45,792 nt of DNA from Paenibacillus timonensis (GTDB lineage: Bacteria > Bacillota > Bacilli > Paenibacillales > Paenibacillaceae). Position 1 is the first letter of the stretch. Each line of letters begins with the position of its first letter. A model generated the notes under the pieces. It was not told where the DNA came from, ran no database searches, and saw only the letters and a list, made by a program, of their open reading frames with translations. Both the position numbers and the translations under genes were made by a program. Positions 24,120 to 33,984 of the stretch are shown piece by piece. The stretch covers positions 1-45,792 of the forward strand of contig NZ_JAKSXN010000045.1 in NCBI RefSeq assembly GCF_022427145.1, in the 5' to 3' direction.

Positions 24120-24222
24120 AACATCCTCCCGAATCCTTATTTAAGACTTGGACATGCTTTCTCTTTAATCGTACATGGATTCGAGGTTGGCGTCCAGCGC
24201 CGCACCTTCCTTCAATGCCGGC

Positions 24223-25053
24223 TTATTTCCCGGCCGCCAGGGGAATCATTGTTCGCCGGCGTCCTTCGAAGGTCGCCAGCTCCCGCACGCCCAGGTTATA
24301 CAGCAGGGTGCGTGCCTGTTCCAGGTGTTCACTCAGCTTCAACGGATCATGGGCGTCCGACCCGACGGTGAGCGGTATCCCCATCTCGATCGCAGCCCGT
24401 AAAATCCGTTCGCTCGGAAACATCTCGGCGCACGGCTTGGACAACCCCGAGGCGTTGAGCTCCATCGCGATCCCGGCTTCCTTCACGGCGGCCAAGGTCT
24501 TTCGCTCCAGCCGGATCGTTTCTTCCTCCAGCTCCGGACCCGGCTTGTACCCGAACCGCTTGATGACGTCGAGGTGGCCGAGGAAATCGTAGAACCCGGT
24601 TTGCGCGGCTTTCGTCACGGCATCATAATACCGCTCATACACCGCAAACACGTCCTGGCTTTCCCAGTTGTGCACCTGGCGGAAATCCGACACGTCCCAT
24701 TCCCCGAGAAAATGCACCGACCCGATCACATAATCCCAAGGATAGGCCTTGATGATGGATTCGATGCGTTCCTCCCAGCCTTCGATATAGTCGCCTTCCA
24801 GGCCGACCCGGACGTCGATTTGCCCGCGGTATTTCTCTTTCAGCCGAAAAGCCTCCTCGACGTATCGCGGCAGTTCCTCCATCGGCATGGCCATTTCCGG
24901 ATAATACGTGGCCGGATCGACATGCAGCAGCGGCATATGGTCGGAGACGCCCAGCTGGGACAAGCCGATCTCGATGCCCCGGCGAACGTATTCCTCCAAT
25001 GCGCCGACGGCATGCCCGCAGCGTTCGTGATGCGTATGGTAATCGATCAGCAT
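24223..25053 (-). CDS. hisJ: PHP-type histidinol-phosphatase
   Basis: It hydrolyses L-histidinol phosphate, the step before HisD. The 276-residue PHP-domain protein shows metal-binding motifs: DYHTHHERCGHA at the N-terminus, GVSDHMP, GLEGDYIEGWEE, GSVHFLG, FLGHLDVIKRFG and VGSDAHDP. HisB in this cluster is the short dehydratase-only form, so a separate phosphatase is needed and this gene supplies it. It lies 17 nt after hisIE (25071 side) and precedes prs. HisJ and HisK are synonyms for this activity in different organisms. Confidence 0.88.
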   Translation of the reverse strand: MLIDYHTHHERCGHAVGALEEYVRRGIEIGLSQLGVSDHMPLLHVDPATYYPEMAMPMEELPRYVEEAFRLKEKYRGQIDVRVGLEGDYIEGWEERIESIIKAYPWDYVIGSVHFLGEWDVSDFRQVHNWESQDVFAVYERYYDAVTKAAQTGFYDFLGHLDVIKRFGYKPGPELEEETIRLERKTLAAVKEAGIAMELNASGLSKPCAEMFPSERILRAAIEMGIPLTVGSDAHDPLKLSEHLEQARTLLYNLGVRELATFEGRRRTMIPLAAGK

Positions 25054-25070
25054 GGATTCACGCCCCCGTT

Positions 25071-25787
25071 CTAGTCGCGCCGCGGCCGCTCATGGCGCCG
25101 CTCCAGCTCCTGCATGATTTCGTCCAACGGCAGATTGCGCTCGCGCAGCAGCACGAGCAGGTGATAGATTAAGTCGCTGACTTCGTACCGGAGTTCGTCA
25201 TTGTCGCCGTTTTTGGCCGCAATGATCGACTCGGCGGTTTCTTCGCCAACCTTTTTGAGGATTTTATCGATGCCCTTCTCGAATAGATACGTTGTATAGG
25301 CCCCTTCCGGACGCTCTGCGTAACGCTCGGCAATCAGTTGCTCCAGCTCGGCGAGCACCTTGAACCGTTCATCGGCCCCGCCGCTTCCGGTCCCCTCCGA
25401 GGCTGCCGCTGCCTCAGCGGTCGCAGCCGCTGTCCGATAGAAGCACGTCGGCTCCCCGGTATGGCAAGCCGGCCCGTTCGCGATCACCTCAACCAGCAGC
25501 GTGTCCCCATCGCAATCGTATTTCAAAGCCGTAATCCGCTGGGTGTTGCCGGAGGTCGCCCCTTTGTTCCACAGCTCGGCCCGCGACCGGCTCCAGAACC
25601 AGGTCAGCCCGGTCTCGACCGACTTGCGCAGCGATTCGCGGTTCATGTAAGCCAGCATCAACACTTCCTTGCTGCCTGCCTCCTGAACGATGGCCGGAAC
25701 GAGTCCGGACGCATCCCACTTCACCGCCTGCTCCAATTCCTCTATAGATAGCGATAATTGCAGCGGTTGTTGATCCCCCACGTTCAT
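25071..25787 (-). CDS. hisIE: Bifunctional phosphoribosyl-AMP cyclohydrolase / phosphoribosyl-ATP pyrophosphatase
   Basis: A 238-residue fusion catalyses steps 2 and 3 of histidine synthesis. The N-terminal HisI domain (about 15-130) has the zinc/active-site motifs [25 protein letters not shown] and [14 protein letters not shown]. An Ala/Ser/Gly-rich linker (about 133-150) leads to the C-terminal HisE domain (150-235) with [20 protein letters not shown] and ESIIAAKN. The ATG at 25787 overlaps the hisF stop (ATGA) and is preceded by GGGGTGG. The frame stays open far upstream only because it runs through hisF. Confidence 0.95.
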   Translation of the reverse strand: MNVGDQQPLQLSLSIEELEQAVKWDASGLVPAIVQEAGSKEVLMLAYMNRESLRKSVETGLTWFWSRSRAELWNKGATSGNTQRITALKYDCDGDTLLVEVIANGPACHTGEPTCFYRTAAATAEAAAASEGTGSGGADERFKVLAELEQLIAERYAERPEGAYTTYLFEKGIDKILKKVGEETAESIIAAKNGDNDELRYEVSDLIYHLLVLLRERNLPLDEIMQELERRHERPRRD

Positions 25788-26542
25788 CGTATTTCCACCC
25801 CTTTGGCTTTCAGCTCTTGTTTCAAATCCGGTACCGCAATTTCTTTGTAGTGAAAAATCGTCGCCGCCAGCGCCGCATCCGCCTGTCCTTCGGTAAACAC
25901 CTCGTAAAAATCGCTCACCTTCCCGGCCCCGCCGGAGGCGATGACCGGAATCCCCACCGTCCGGCTCACCGCGCTCGTCAGCGGCAGATCGAATCCGTCC
26001 TTGGTGCCGTCGGCGTCCATGCTCGTCAGTAAAATTTCCCCAGCACCCCGCTTCTCGGCTTCCTGCACCCAGGCCAGCGCCCGGATGCCCGTCGGTTTGC
26101 GTCCGCCGTGAGTGTACACTTCCCATTCGCCCCATTCGGCGTTAAACTTGGCATCGACCGCCACCACGATGCACTGGGAGCCGAAGCGGCGCGCCCCGTC
26201 CGAGATCAGCTCGGGGTTCACCACCGCCGCCGTATTGATGCCGATCTTATCGGCTCCGGCCCGCAGCAGGCGCTTCATATCGTCCACCTGGGAGATCCCG
26301 CCGCCGACCGTAAACGGAATGGCAATTTCGCCGGCCGTTTGCTTCACGACTTCGACCATCGTGGCCCGTCCTTCATGCGAAGCGGAGATATCCAGGAACA
26401 CGAGCTCATCCGCCCCCTCCCGATCATACAACGCCGCCAGCTCTACCGGATCGCCGGCATCGCGCAGGTTCACAAAATTCACGCCTTTGACGACCCGCCC
26501 GTCCTTCACGTCGAGGCAGGGAATAATTCGCTTTGCGAGCAT
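25784..26542 (-). CDS. hisF: Imidazole glycerol phosphate synthase, cyclase subunit
   Basis: HisF forms IGP and AICAR from PRFAR with ammonia from HisH. The 252-residue beta-alpha barrel has the catalytic Asp in [14 protein letters not shown] (about residue 11) and the second catalytic Asp in VVAVDAKF (about 130). Phosphate-binding motifs FTVGGGI and VIASGGAG are also present. GGAAG precedes the ATG. It is coupled to hisIE by ATGA and follows hisA after 29 nt. Confidence 0.97.
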   Translation of the reverse strand: MLAKRIIPCLDVKDGRVVKGVNFVNLRDAGDPVELAALYDREGADELVFLDISASHEGRATMVEVVKQTAGEIAIPFTVGGGISQVDDMKRLLRAGADKIGINTAAVVNPELISDGARRFGSQCIVVAVDAKFNAEWGEWEVYTHGGRKPTGIRALAWVQEAEKRGAGEILLTSMDADGTKDGFDLPLTSAVSRTVGIPVIASGGAGKVSDFYEVFTEGQADAALAATIFHYKEIAVPDLKQELKAKGVEIR

Positions 26543-26571
26543 GCTGGTTCGACTTCCTTTCTGTGCTTCGT

Positions 26572-27312
26572 TTAGTTCAAAGCCCCGATCGCCGCGAGCG
26601 CCTGGGCCAAATCGATGTTACCGGTGTACAGCGCTTTGCCGACGATGGCTCCGCCGATGCCCTGATCGGCATGCGCGGCCAACCGCAGCAAGTCGTCCTG
26701 CACCGTCACGCCTCCGGAAGCGATCACCGTCTTGCCGGACGCCTGGGCCAGCGACAGAATCGCATCCACGTTGGGACCTTGCATCATCCCGTCGCGGGAA
26801 ATGTCGGTAAAGATAAACGTTTCTGCCCCTTTGGCGGCCAATTCCTTCGCCAGTGCTTCGGCCTGCACCTCGGAAGTTTCCAGCCAGCCGCGCGTGGCGA
26901 CGAAGCCGTTGCGGGCATCGATGCCGATCGCGACCCGGTCGCCGTAGGTGCCCAGCACCGCTTCGGTAAACGCGCGATCCTCGATCGCCGCCGTCCCGAG
27001 GATAACCCGGCTCACGCCCAGCGACAACAGGCGCTTGACGTCGTCCAGCGTTCGCAGCCCGCCGCCGACCTGCACCGGCACCTGCACGCTGCGGGCGATT
27101 TCGCCGATCAGCTCGTCGTTGACCGGGTGACCGGCCTTGGCACCGTCCAAGTCGACCAAATGAATAAACGACCCGCCTTGCGCTTCCCAAGAACGAGCCA
27201 CTTCCACCGGGTTCGCGTTATACACCGTTTCGCGGTCGTAATCGCCTTGGACCAGGCGCACGCATTGCCCGCCGCGAATATCGATCGCCGGATAAATAAT
27301 AAAAGATGACAT
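26572..27312 (-). CDS. hisA: ProFAR isomerase (HisA)
   Basis: HisA isomerises ProFAR to PRFAR. The 246-residue barrel begins [22 protein letters not shown] with catalytic Asp in AIDIRGG. It has the second Asp in [14 protein letters not shown] and phosphate-binding VQVGGGLR and VIASGGV. GGGGGAGGAT precedes the ATG. It is separated from hisH by a 510-bp repeat-filled gap, so it may need its own promoter or long readthrough. Confidence 0.97.
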   Translation of the reverse strand: MSSFIIYPAIDIRGGQCVRLVQGDYDRETVYNANPVEVARSWEAQGGSFIHLVDLDGAKAGHPVNDELIGEIARSVQVPVQVGGGLRTLDDVKRLLSLGVSRVILGTAAIEDRAFTEAVLGTYGDRVAIGIDARNGFVATRGWLETSEVQAEALAKELAAKGAETFIFTDISRDGMMQGPNVDAILSLAQASGKTVIASGGVTVQDDLLRLAAHADQGIGGAIVGKALYTGNIDLAQALAAIGALN

Positions 27313-27368
27313 ATAGGATCCTCCCCCTGCCGTTCATCGTCACTCTCACATTCAATATCCCGTGGTGG

Positions 27369-27560
27369 CATAATAACGGTCATTTATGGCGCTATTTCAG
27401 CATAATCGTGCGTTCCGGGCAAAATAGCGGTATTTCGTGGCGCTATTTAAGCCAAATGATCCATTTTGCCCCAACTTGCCCCATAATAACGCCACTTTTT
27501 ACCGCTAATCATCCGTTAAGCCTGCCTATCCTCAAAAATAAGGCCATAAATTACCGCTAA
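27369..27560. repeat. Dispersed intergenic repeat family (CATAATAACG / TGGCGCTATTT)
   Basis: This half of the 510-bp hisH-hisA gap holds short repeated blocks: CATAATAACG at 27369-27378 and 27482-27491, TGGCGCTATTT twice (about 27387 and 27438), and ACCGCTAA twice near 27500 and 27553. CATAATAACG recurs at 36124-36133 in another intergenic gap. It looks like a genome-wide repeat family. No coding frame is seen. Confidence 0.6.
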
Positions 27561-27589
27561 ATTTCGTGCTTATGGGCTTAGGCTACCCT

Positions 27590-27813
27590 CAGTATCTTAG
27601 TACTCACAACCTCAGCACTTAGTACTTACCACTTCAATACTTTCAGCAATTCAGCATTTCAGCACTTCGGCATTTACCACTTCAATACTTTCAGCAATTC
27701 AGCATTTCACGCTCCAGCACTTCGGCACTTCAGCACTTCAGTACTTTCAGCACTTCAGTACTTTCAGCACTTCAGTACTTTCAGCAATTCAGCATTTCAG
27801 CAATTCAGCGCCT
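27590..27813. repeat. Tandem repeat tract inside the his operon
   Basis: The tract is built from a degenerate 8-base unit of the type CANTTCAG. It contains a perfect 36-bp direct repeat (27626-27661 and 27674-27709, period 48). It also holds three perfect tandem copies of the 17-mer CACTTCAGTACTTTCAG (27734-27750, 27751-27767, 27768-27784). It ends 10 bp before the hisH stop codon and would be transcribed in hisZGDBH-AF readthrough. It shows no coding frame. Confidence 0.9.
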
Positions 27814-27822
27814 CCAGCCTAC

Positions 27823-28449
27823 CTAAGCCTGCCGCCGCTCCACCAGCGTCAGGAAGTTGCGCAGCAGCGCCATACCGAGCTCACCGCTCTTCTCGGGATG
27901 GAACTGCATCCCGAAGACGTTGCCGCGGCCGACGATGGCGGTTACCGGGTGGCCGTAATCGGTCACGGCCAGCACATCCTCTTGCTGCTCGGCTAACACG
28001 TGGTAAGAGTGGACGAAGTACACATGTCCCTCTTCCAGCCCCGCGAGCAGCGGGTTCTCCGGCTGCAGGAACGCCAGCCGGTTCCAGCCCATATGCGGCA
28101 CCTTGTACCCTTCGGCGCCCGCAAACCGCACCGCACGGCCCGGCAGCAAGCCCAGCCCCTCGTTCCGCCCATGCTCTTCGCTTTCGCCGAAGAGCAGTTG
28201 CATCCCGAGGCAGATGCCGAGCAGCGGCACACCTTGACCGGCCGCCTGCCGCACCACGGCGTCCAGGCCCGACGCGCGCAGGTGCTCCATCGCGTCGCCG
28301 AAAGCCCCGACGCCCGGCAGTAGCACGCCGTCCGCCGCCAGGATCTGCGCCTCGTCCGCGGTAACGCGTCCTTCGTAGCCGAGGCGCTCCACTGCCTTGC
28401 TAACGCTATGCAGGTTGCCCATCCCGTAATCGACGATGGCGATGTTCAT
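27823..28449 (-). CDS. hisH: Imidazole glycerol phosphate synthase, glutaminase subunit
   Basis: This class I glutamine amidotransferase feeds ammonia to HisF. The 208-residue protein starts MNIAIVDYGMGNLHSV. It has the oxyanion region LLPGVGAFGDAM, nucleophile Cys in GICLGMQLLF and the catalytic His-Glu in MQFHPEKSGELG. The start at 28449 is 4 nt after the hisB stop, with GGGAGTG upstream. The open frame continuing to 28515 is hisB shadow. Confidence 0.96.
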   Translation of the reverse strand: MNIAIVDYGMGNLHSVSKAVERLGYEGRVTADEAQILAADGVLLPGVGAFGDAMEHLRASGLDAVVRQAAGQGVPLLGICLGMQLLFGESEEHGRNEGLGLLPGRAVRFAGAEGYKVPHMGWNRLAFLQPENPLLAGLEEGHVYFVHSYHVLAEQQEDVLAVTDYGHPVTAIVGRGNVFGMQFHPEKSGELGMALLRNFLTLVERRQA

Positions 28450-28453
28450 CGTG

Positions 28454-29068
28454 TTACAGCACTCCCTTCGTCGAAGGCACCCCGCTGACGCGCGGATCAA
28501 TGCCCGATGCCTCATCGAGCGCCCGCCCGAGCGCTTTGAACACCGCCTCGATCATGTGGTGCGTGTTCTGGCCGTAGTGCACGATCACGTGCAGCGTGAT
28601 CCGCGCTTCCAACGCCAGCTTCCACAGAAACTCATGCACGAGCTGCACGTCGAAGCTGCCGACCCGGTCGGATGGATATTCCGCGCGGTATTCGAAATGC
28701 GGCCGGTTGCTGACGTCGATCACGACTTGAGCCAACGCTTCGTCCATCGGAATAAACACGCTCGAATAGCGTTTGATCCCTTTTTTGTCGCCTAACGCCT
28801 CCCGGATGACCTGACCCAAGCAAATGCCGATGTCCTCCACCGTGTGATGGTCGTCGATCTCAATATCGCCGCGCGCCTGCACCGCTAGATCAAAATGTCC
28901 ATGCTTGGCGAACAAATCGAGCATATGGTTCAGAAAAGGCACATCCGTCTCCAGCTGTGCGCTCCCGCTTCCGTCCACCGCAAAGGTCAACTGGATATCG
29001 GTTTCGTTCGTTTTGCGGCTGACGCTCGCTTGGCGTACCGCTGCTCCCCTGTTATGGTTATTGGCCAT
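28454..29068 (-). CDS. hisB: Imidazoleglycerol-phosphate dehydratase
   Basis: The 204-residue dehydratase-only HisB carries manganese-binding His motifs: [32 protein letters not shown] and, near the C-terminus, [22 protein letters not shown]. The phosphatase half found in enterobacterial HisB is absent; the PHP protein at 24.2-25.1 kb fills that role. The ATG at 29068 overlaps the end of hisD by 11 nt. Confidence 0.96.
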   Translation of the reverse strand: MANNHNRGAAVRQASVSRKTNETDIQLTFAVDGSGSAQLETDVPFLNHMLDLFAKHGHFDLAVQARGDIEIDDHHTVEDIGICLGQVIREALGDKKGIKRYSSVFIPMDEALAQVVIDVSNRPHFEYRAEYPSDRVGSFDVQLVHEFLWKLALEARITLHVIVHYGQNTHHMIEAVFKALGRALDEASGIDPRVSGVPSTKGVL

Positions 29069-30368
29069 TTTCGTTCCCCGCCTTTCCTTCCTGCTGCAGC
29101 CGGACTTCGATCGCCCGGGCATGGCCTTCCAGGCCTTCCCGCCGCGCCAGCTCCATAATCGTCGCCCCGTTCTCCAGCAGCGCTTCCTTGCTATAGTAAA
29201 TCAGACTGGATTTCTTGATAAAATCGTCCACATCGACCGGCGACGAAAACCGCGCCGTGCCGTTGGTCGGAATGATATGGTTCGGACCGGCGAAATAATC
29301 GCCAACCGGCTCCGAGCTGTACGGCCCGAGGAAAATCGCCCCGGCATTTTCCACCCGTCCCAGATAGCCCATCGGATTGTCCACGATCAGCTCAAAATGC
29401 TCCGGCGCCAGCTGATTGATCACGTCGATTCCCTCTTCGATCGAATCGACGAGGATGATCGCGCCGTAGCGCTCGATCGAAGCTCCGGCGATCGCCTTGC
29501 GCGGCAGCGCGGACAGCTGCCGCTCCACCTCGGCTTGGCACGCCTTCGCAAACGTCTCCGACGGCGTCACGAGGATCGCCGACGCCATCTCGTCGTGTTC
29601 GGCCTGGGACAGCAGATCCGCCGCCACATAGGCGGGATCGGCGCTGTCGTCGGCCAGCACGGCGATTTCGCTGGGACCGGCGATGCTGTCGATATCGACG
29701 ACGCCGTACACTTCGCGTTTGGCGAGCGCGACGTAGATGTTACCCGGCCCGCAGATCTTATCGACGGGCCGGATCGTGGCGGTGCCGTACGCGAGCGCGG
29801 CAATCGCTTGGGCCCCTCCGACCCGATAGATTTCGTGCACGCCGGCTTCCGCCGCGGCCACGAGGATGTACGGGTCGATCCCGGCTTTGCCGCCCGTGGC
29901 CGGCGGCGTCACCATCACGATCTCCGGCACGCCCGCCACCTGCGCGGGGATCACGTTCATGAGCACGGAAGAAGGGTAAGCCGCCTTCCCGCCGGGAACG
30001 TAAACCCCGACGCGCTTCAACGGCCGAATGATCTGTCCGAGCAAGCTTCCGTCCGGCTGCAAATCCATCCAGGAGTTCCGCTTCTGCCGGGCATGAAACG
30101 CCCGGATATTCTCGGCCGCCCCCCGGATTGCCGTGACGAACGAGGGCTCCACGGCCTGATATGCCGCCTGCAGCTCCTCCTTCGTCACGCGCAGCCCGGA
30201 TGCCTCCAGCTTCATGCCGTCAAATTGCTCCGTGTACCGGAGCAAGGCCGCATCGCCTTCCGCTTTGACCGCCTGCACGATCGTCTTTACCGCTTCGTTC
30301 TGTTCCGGCGAGCCGTATTCCACTTCCCGCCGCAAATCAAAATCTTGTGCCGATACCAGTTTCATCAT
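29058..30368 (-). CDS. hisD: Histidinol dehydrogenase
   Basis: HisD oxidises histidinol to histidine in two NAD-dependent steps. The 436-residue protein has the signature [20 protein letters not shown], the zinc/active-site region [17 protein letters not shown] and [14 protein letters not shown]. The ATG at 30368 follows AGGGGGAT; a second ATG is at 30365. It lies 48 nt after hisG. Confidence 0.97.
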   Translation of the reverse strand: MMKLVSAQDFDLRREVEYGSPEQNEAVKTIVQAVKAEGDAALLRYTEQFDGMKLEASGLRVTKEELQAAYQAVEPSFVTAIRGAAENIRAFHARQKRNSWMDLQPDGSLLGQIIRPLKRVGVYVPGGKAAYPSSVLMNVIPAQVAGVPEIVMVTPPATGGKAGIDPYILVAAAEAGVHEIYRVGGAQAIAALAYGTATIRPVDKICGPGNIYVALAKREVYGVVDIDSIAGPSEIAVLADDSADPAYVAADLLSQAEHDEMASAILVTPSETFAKACQAEVERQLSALPRKAIAGASIERYGAIILVDSIEEGIDVINQLAPEHFELIVDNPMGYLGRVENAGAIFLGPYSSEPVGDYFAGPNHIIPTNGTARFSSPVDVDDFIKKSSLIYYSKEALLENGATIMELARREGLEGHARAIEVRLQQEGKAGNENGQ

Positions 30369-30416
30369 CCGGCATCCCCCTGCTTTCTTCATCACTTATC
30401 TCGTTCTTCGCCTAAC

Positions 30417-31061
30417 CTAAGCCTGTTTAACCTCATCCCGCCGAATCACCTTGCTCAGCGCATCGCAGACGGCCTGGATCTCGGCGTTCTTCATGCGGTA
30501 GCTGACGCGGTTGGCCACCAGGCGGCTGGTAATATCAAAAATCTTCTCCATCTCGACCAGTCCGTTCTCCTTGAGCGTCTGCCCGGTTTCGACCATGTCG
30601 ACGATCCGGTCGGCGAGTCCGATCAGCGGAGCCAGCTCGATCGAACCGTTCAGCTTGATCACCTCGACCTGCTGCCCTTGCTCACGAAAAAATTGCGACG
30701 CCACGTTCGGATATTTCGTTGCGACCCGCTGTTGGATCCCGGGCTTCCACTCCGGCAGCGCAATCACCGACATCCGGCAGCGCGCAATGCCCAGATCGAG
30801 CAGCTCGTAAACGTCCCGGTTCTCCTCCATCAGCACGTCCTTGCCGACGATACCGATATCGGCCACCCCGTATTCCACGTAAGTCGGCACGTCGACCGGC
30901 TTTGCCAGGATAAACTCCATGCCGATGTCCGGCAGCGGAATCACCAGCTTGCGCGTTTCGTCCACGTCGTCCGGAATCTCGATCCCCGCCTCGCGGAACA
31001 AGGCGGACGCTTTTTTATAAATACGCCCCTTGGGCATGGCAACTTTGATGATTTGTTTCAA
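30417..31061 (-). CDS. hisG: ATP phosphoribosyltransferase, short form
   Basis: HisG joins ATP and PRPP, the first step of histidine synthesis. This is the 214-residue short form, which lacks the C-terminal regulatory domain and needs HisZ. Motifs: [35 protein letters not shown] and [18 protein letters not shown] (PRPP loop). The start is TTG at 31061, nine bases after AAGGAGGG. This gives the expected N-terminus [13 protein letters not shown]; the frame open to 31097 has no ribosome site. Confidence 0.96.
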   Translation of the reverse strand: MKQIIKVAMPKGRIYKKASALFREAGIEIPDDVDETRKLVIPLPDIGMEFILAKPVDVPTYVEYGVADIGIVGKDVLMEENRDVYELLDLGIARCRMSVIALPEWKPGIQQRVATKYPNVASQFFREQGQQVEVIKLNGSIELAPLIGLADRIVDMVETGQTLKENGLVEMEKIFDITSRLVANRVSYRMKNAEIQAVCDALSKVIRRDEVKQA

Positions 31062-31097
31062 TGGATTGTGCCCTCCTTCCAGGCAACCTGCCTTCAC

Positions 31098-32297
31098 TCA
31101 AAAGCTGACGAACGTCAGGATATCGCCGTACGACGGCCCCAGCGGTCCCGCTTTCCGCGCCGACTCCGGCGCGCTTAAGAGATCCTCCGGTCCCTCCGCG
31201 CGGCGCATCAGCACGCTGCGGCCTTCTCCGCGGAGCCGCTCCGCTTCGGCAAACGCCCGCTGTCGGTTCGACGCGTCGTATTGCAGCACGACCGGCAGCT
31301 CCGGCTCGGCCTCCAGACCGCCCACTCCGTCCAGAATCCGGTTCGTCTTCAGCGAGAACCCCGTTGCCGGCGCAGGGCGTCCGAACTGCTGCAACAGGTT
31401 GTCGTACCGACCGCCGCTGCACACCGGGAAGCCAAGCTCCGCCGCATATCCCTCGAAGGTCATGCCTGTATAATAAGAGAAATCGCCGATCATCGTCAGG
31501 TCGATCATCACGTGTTCGGCCACGCCGAAATCCTCCAGCGCCTCCCACACCTGGCAGAGATGGCGGATCGACGTTTGGGCCAGCGGATTCCCGCTTAGCT
31601 CCAGCGCCTGGCCGCAGATCTCTTTCCCGCCGCGCAAGCGAAGAATCCCTTCCAGCTCGCCCTGCTGCTCCGCGGACAGGGACAATTCCGCCAGCGTCTC
31701 GCGATAACCTACGAAATCGCGGTGCAGCAGCCCGGCCTTTAAAGCTTCTTGAATATCTTCGCGGCCCGGGACGGCATCCTCCAGCAGGCCGTTCAGGAAG
31801 CCGACATGCCCGACGGCGATCTTAAACGACTTCACGCCTGCAGCCTGCAGCGAAGCTACCGCCAAGGCGATGACCTCGGCATCGGCATCCGGCGAATCAT
31901 CTCCGACCAATTCGACCCCGGTTTGAAAAAACTCCGCCTCCCGTCCCGCTTCTTCCTCAATGGCCCGGAAAACGTTGGCGTGATATGACAAGCGGAGCGG
32001 CAACGGTTCTTCTTTCAACAAGGAGGCGACGACCCTTGCGATCGGTGCCGTCATATCGGAGCGGAGCACCATGGTGGTCCCCCGGTTATTCAACAATTTA
32101 AACAGCTTTTGATCCGACGTCGAGCTGGCAACGCCGACCGTATCGTAATATTCCATCGTCGGCGTCATGATCTGCCGGTAACCCCAGCCGGCCATGCAGT
32201 CCAGCACGCGCCGTTCGATGGCACGCAGCTTATCCACGGCAAAAGGCAGATAGTCGCGGACCCCCGCCGGTTTTTCAAAACCTTTTGGCTTCGACAA
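31098..32297 (-). CDS. hisZ: ATP phosphoribosyltransferase regulatory subunit
   Basis: HisZ is a histidyl-tRNA-synthetase-like protein that activates short HisG and confers feedback inhibition. About 399 residues, with class II synthetase remnants: GVRDYLPFAVDKLRAIE, LRSDMTAPIARVVAS (motif 2 region), FYTG-like FSYYTGMTFEGYA and SGGRYDNLLQQFG. It is the first gene of the operon, which is the usual arrangement where hisG is short. The TTG at 32297 is preferred because GAGGTGA lies 5 nt upstream; the GTG at 32306 is part of that ribosome site. Confidence 0.95.
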   Translation of the reverse strand: MSKPKGFEKPAGVRDYLPFAVDKLRAIERRVLDCMAGWGYRQIMTPTMEYYDTVGVASSTSDQKLFKLLNNRGTTMVLRSDMTAPIARVVASLLKEEPLPLRLSYHANVFRAIEEEAGREAEFFQTGVELVGDDSPDADAEVIALAVASLQAAGVKSFKIAVGHVGFLNGLLEDAVPGREDIQEALKAGLLHRDFVGYRETLAELSLSAEQQGELEGILRLRGGKEICGQALELSGNPLAQTSIRHLCQVWEALEDFGVAEHVMIDLTMIGDFSYYTGMTFEGYAAELGFPVCSGGRYDNLLQQFGRPAPATGFSLKTNRILDGVGGLEAEPELPVVLQYDASNRQRAFAEAERLRGEGRSVLMRRAEGPEDLLSAPESARKAGPLGPSYGDILTFVSF

Positions 32298-32359
32298 GTG
32301 TTTCACCTCACCGTTGTTCTCTCTCGTTTTATTTCCTTTATTATATTAAAGTGCTACCA

Positions 32360-32372
32360 TACTACCAAAGTA
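32360..32372. promoter_or_regulatory. Candidate his operator
   Basis: TACTACCAAAGTA (TACT-N5-AGTA) lies just downstream of the predicted his transcription start and overlaps a direct repeat of GGTAG spaced nine bases. A TrpR-family YerC/HisR-type repressor is a possible ligand. No T-box is seen: the leader of about 80 nt is too short. Confidence 0.3.
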
Positions 32373-32384
32373 AAGAGTAGCCCA

Positions 32385-32414
32385 ATTTTATCATATTTTC
32401 TTTCGGACCGTCAA
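32385..32414 (-). promoter_or_regulatory. Sigma-A promoter of the histidine operon
   Basis: Minus-strand TTGACG (32414-32409), 18-bp spacer, TAAAAT (32390-32385). The predicted start at about 32378 leaves a leader of about 80 nt before hisZ. Confidence 0.65.
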
Positions 32415-32504
32415 TCGCTAGTTCCCGGTGCTCCCTACAATTTCGCCTGCACTAAAGTATTCCCCAAGCGGGTGTCAAAACCCTTGCGGATCGCCGAACA
32501 ACGC

Positions 32505-32535
32505 AAAAAAACCGGCCGGGTACGCCCAGGCCGGT
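32505..32535 (-). terminator. Terminator of the acyltransferase gene
   Basis: Minus-strand ACCGGCC / GGCCGGT stem with an inner GGG/CCC pairing, followed by seven T residues, 15 nt beyond the acyltransferase stop. It insulates the his promoter downstream. Confidence 0.88.
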
Positions 32536-32549
32536 AGGGATCGCCGAAG

Positions 32550-33767
32550 TCACATATTCGCGCCAACCGAGGGACTTTGCCCGCTTTCCCGCCGTCCGGA
32601 CGGTTTATTTTTGCGCAAGGAAGCCGGAACATTCCCGAGAAACCACGCCGCAAAGGGCAACCGCCGGAAGCAGATCTGCACGAACCCCCAAGAAAGGAAC
32701 AACGCTCCCAAGGAGCCGACGACGATATAAACGAGATAACCGAACGAAGCGCCGGGCAACCTCTGTTCGCTCCAGAAGAGTCTATACACGAGCAACACGA
32801 ACGGGTGAAACAGGTAGATGCCGAAGGAGAGTTCGCCTAGCCGGATCAATGCCCGGGGCCAAAAGGCCGAACCTTTCCTGTGGATATAAAAGGCCGCCTT
32901 CAACAGCACCAACGCGGAAAATAAGGAGTGCACGTTCCATAACAGCTCGAACCATAGGGAGTTCGGCGAGCTGAGGCCCTGACGGAACGAATACCAGAGC
33001 TGGACATGAGCGAGGGCGGTCACCAACCAACTGGTCCACAATGCGGTCGTCCATCCCTTTTGAGCCTTCGGCAGCGCTTTCCACTCCGTTGTAAGCCAGG
33101 CCTTGATTTTGCCGAAATAGATGGCCAATACCGCACCCAGCATGTAGTACCCCATATAGGAAATCGCGTAGCTCGCTTTGTTCGGCAGCTGCAGCTCGTA
33201 TTTGTTCCAGAACACGAACCCCCATTGCAGGGCAAGACCGCAGGGGAGAATAAGCGCGAGCAGCACGCGGTGATTGCGTATGGATTGAAATAACCACAAG
33301 AAGAGCGGGAACAACAAATAGAACTGAATGCTGATAAATACGAAATAGAGGTGGGTGTAGGCTGTGCCGGTCAATAGCGCCGTCCCCAGCGACTTCAGCT
33401 CATACATCTTGGAATTATTGATGAAGTCGTGACGGTAGATCGCTACCAGCACGAAATAACAGCAGGAGACCAACAAATAAGGCAAAATGATAAAGGTAAG
33501 GCGTTTCTTGTAGAACTTGCTTACCAGCCTGCGGCTAATCGGCTGATCGTAGTAATTGTAGAAGAGCACGAAACTGCTTAGGAAGATAAAAGACGGGGTA
33601 CCGATTTTGAAAAAAATGTTCATCCAGTTATAAAAGTAGTAGACCGGTGAATTCAATGCTTGTTCCGCCGCCGCGAACGAGGAAGCATGTACCTGGATCA
33701 CGCTGATGATGGCTAACGCCCGAAAGATGTCCAGCTGCGGCAAACGCTCCTTGACCACCTTGCTCAC
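32550..33767 (-). CDS. Membrane acyltransferase, AT3 / OafA-like family
   Basis: The 405-residue protein has about ten membrane helices and the family opening ERLPQLDIFRALAIISVIQVH with the conserved His near residue 27. LGELSFGIYLFHPFVLLVYR is the typical late motif. AT3 enzymes transfer acyl groups (often acetyl) onto cell-surface sugars or wall polymers. The C-terminal 30 residues are basic and Ser/Pro-rich. The start GTG at 33767 lacks a strong ribosome site, so it is less certain. It is divergent from the ECF sigma gene. Confidence 0.88.
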   Translation of the reverse strand: MSKVVKERLPQLDIFRALAIISVIQVHASSFAAAEQALNSPVYYFYNWMNIFFKIGTPSFIFLSSFVLFYNYYDQPISRRLVSKFYKKRLTFIILPYLLVSCCYFVLVAIYRHDFINNSKMYELKSLGTALLTGTAYTHLYFVFISIQFYLLFPLFLWLFQSIRNHRVLLALILPCGLALQWGFVFWNKYELQLPNKASYAISYMGYYMLGAVLAIYFGKIKAWLTTEWKALPKAQKGWTTALWTSWLVTALAHVQLWYSFRQGLSSPNSLWFELLWNVHSLFSALVLLKAAFYIHRKGSAFWPRALIRLGELSFGIYLFHPFVLLVYRLFWSEQRLPGASFGYLVYIVVGSLGALFLSWGFVQICFRRLPFAAWFLGNVPASLRKNKPSGRRESGQSPSVGANM

Positions 33768-33926
33768 TCAACCAACCCCTATTCATAATTAAGAAGAAGC
33801 CTTATTTATGTACTAGACGCCTGTTTATGGCAAAAGTTTCTACCGAGTGCTCTTTTCACTATACCAGATGATGGTCTTTCGTAAAACCGTTTGGCCTTCT
33901 ACGCTGTCCTTTACATAGGGAATCAA

Positions 33927-33942
33927 ATTACCGGCCGGTAAT
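33927..33942. promoter_or_regulatory. Perfect 16-bp palindrome upstream of the ECF sigma gene
   Basis: ATTACCGGCCGGTAAT lies 43 bp before the sigma-factor start, in the 217-bp region shared with the divergent acyltransferase. It could be an operator or a leader hairpin. ACCGGTAA-GT-TTACCGGT-like pairing recurs in the terminator loop at the far end of the same operon (35917-35933). Confidence 0.4.
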
Positions 33943-33984
33943 CCCTGTTCGCTGCATTCTACATTGGGAAGGAAGGGGCCCGCT

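Noticed and set aside
27590..27813. CRISPR-like array in the hisH-hisA gap
   Set aside because: The repeats are tandem or overlapping with no unique spacers of constant length, and no cas genes are near.
28905..31178. A 757-codon plus-strand frame across hisB-hisD-hisG
   Set aside because: It is antisense to three intact his genes; the translation is Arg/His/Asp-rich without motifs, a codon-bias shadow.
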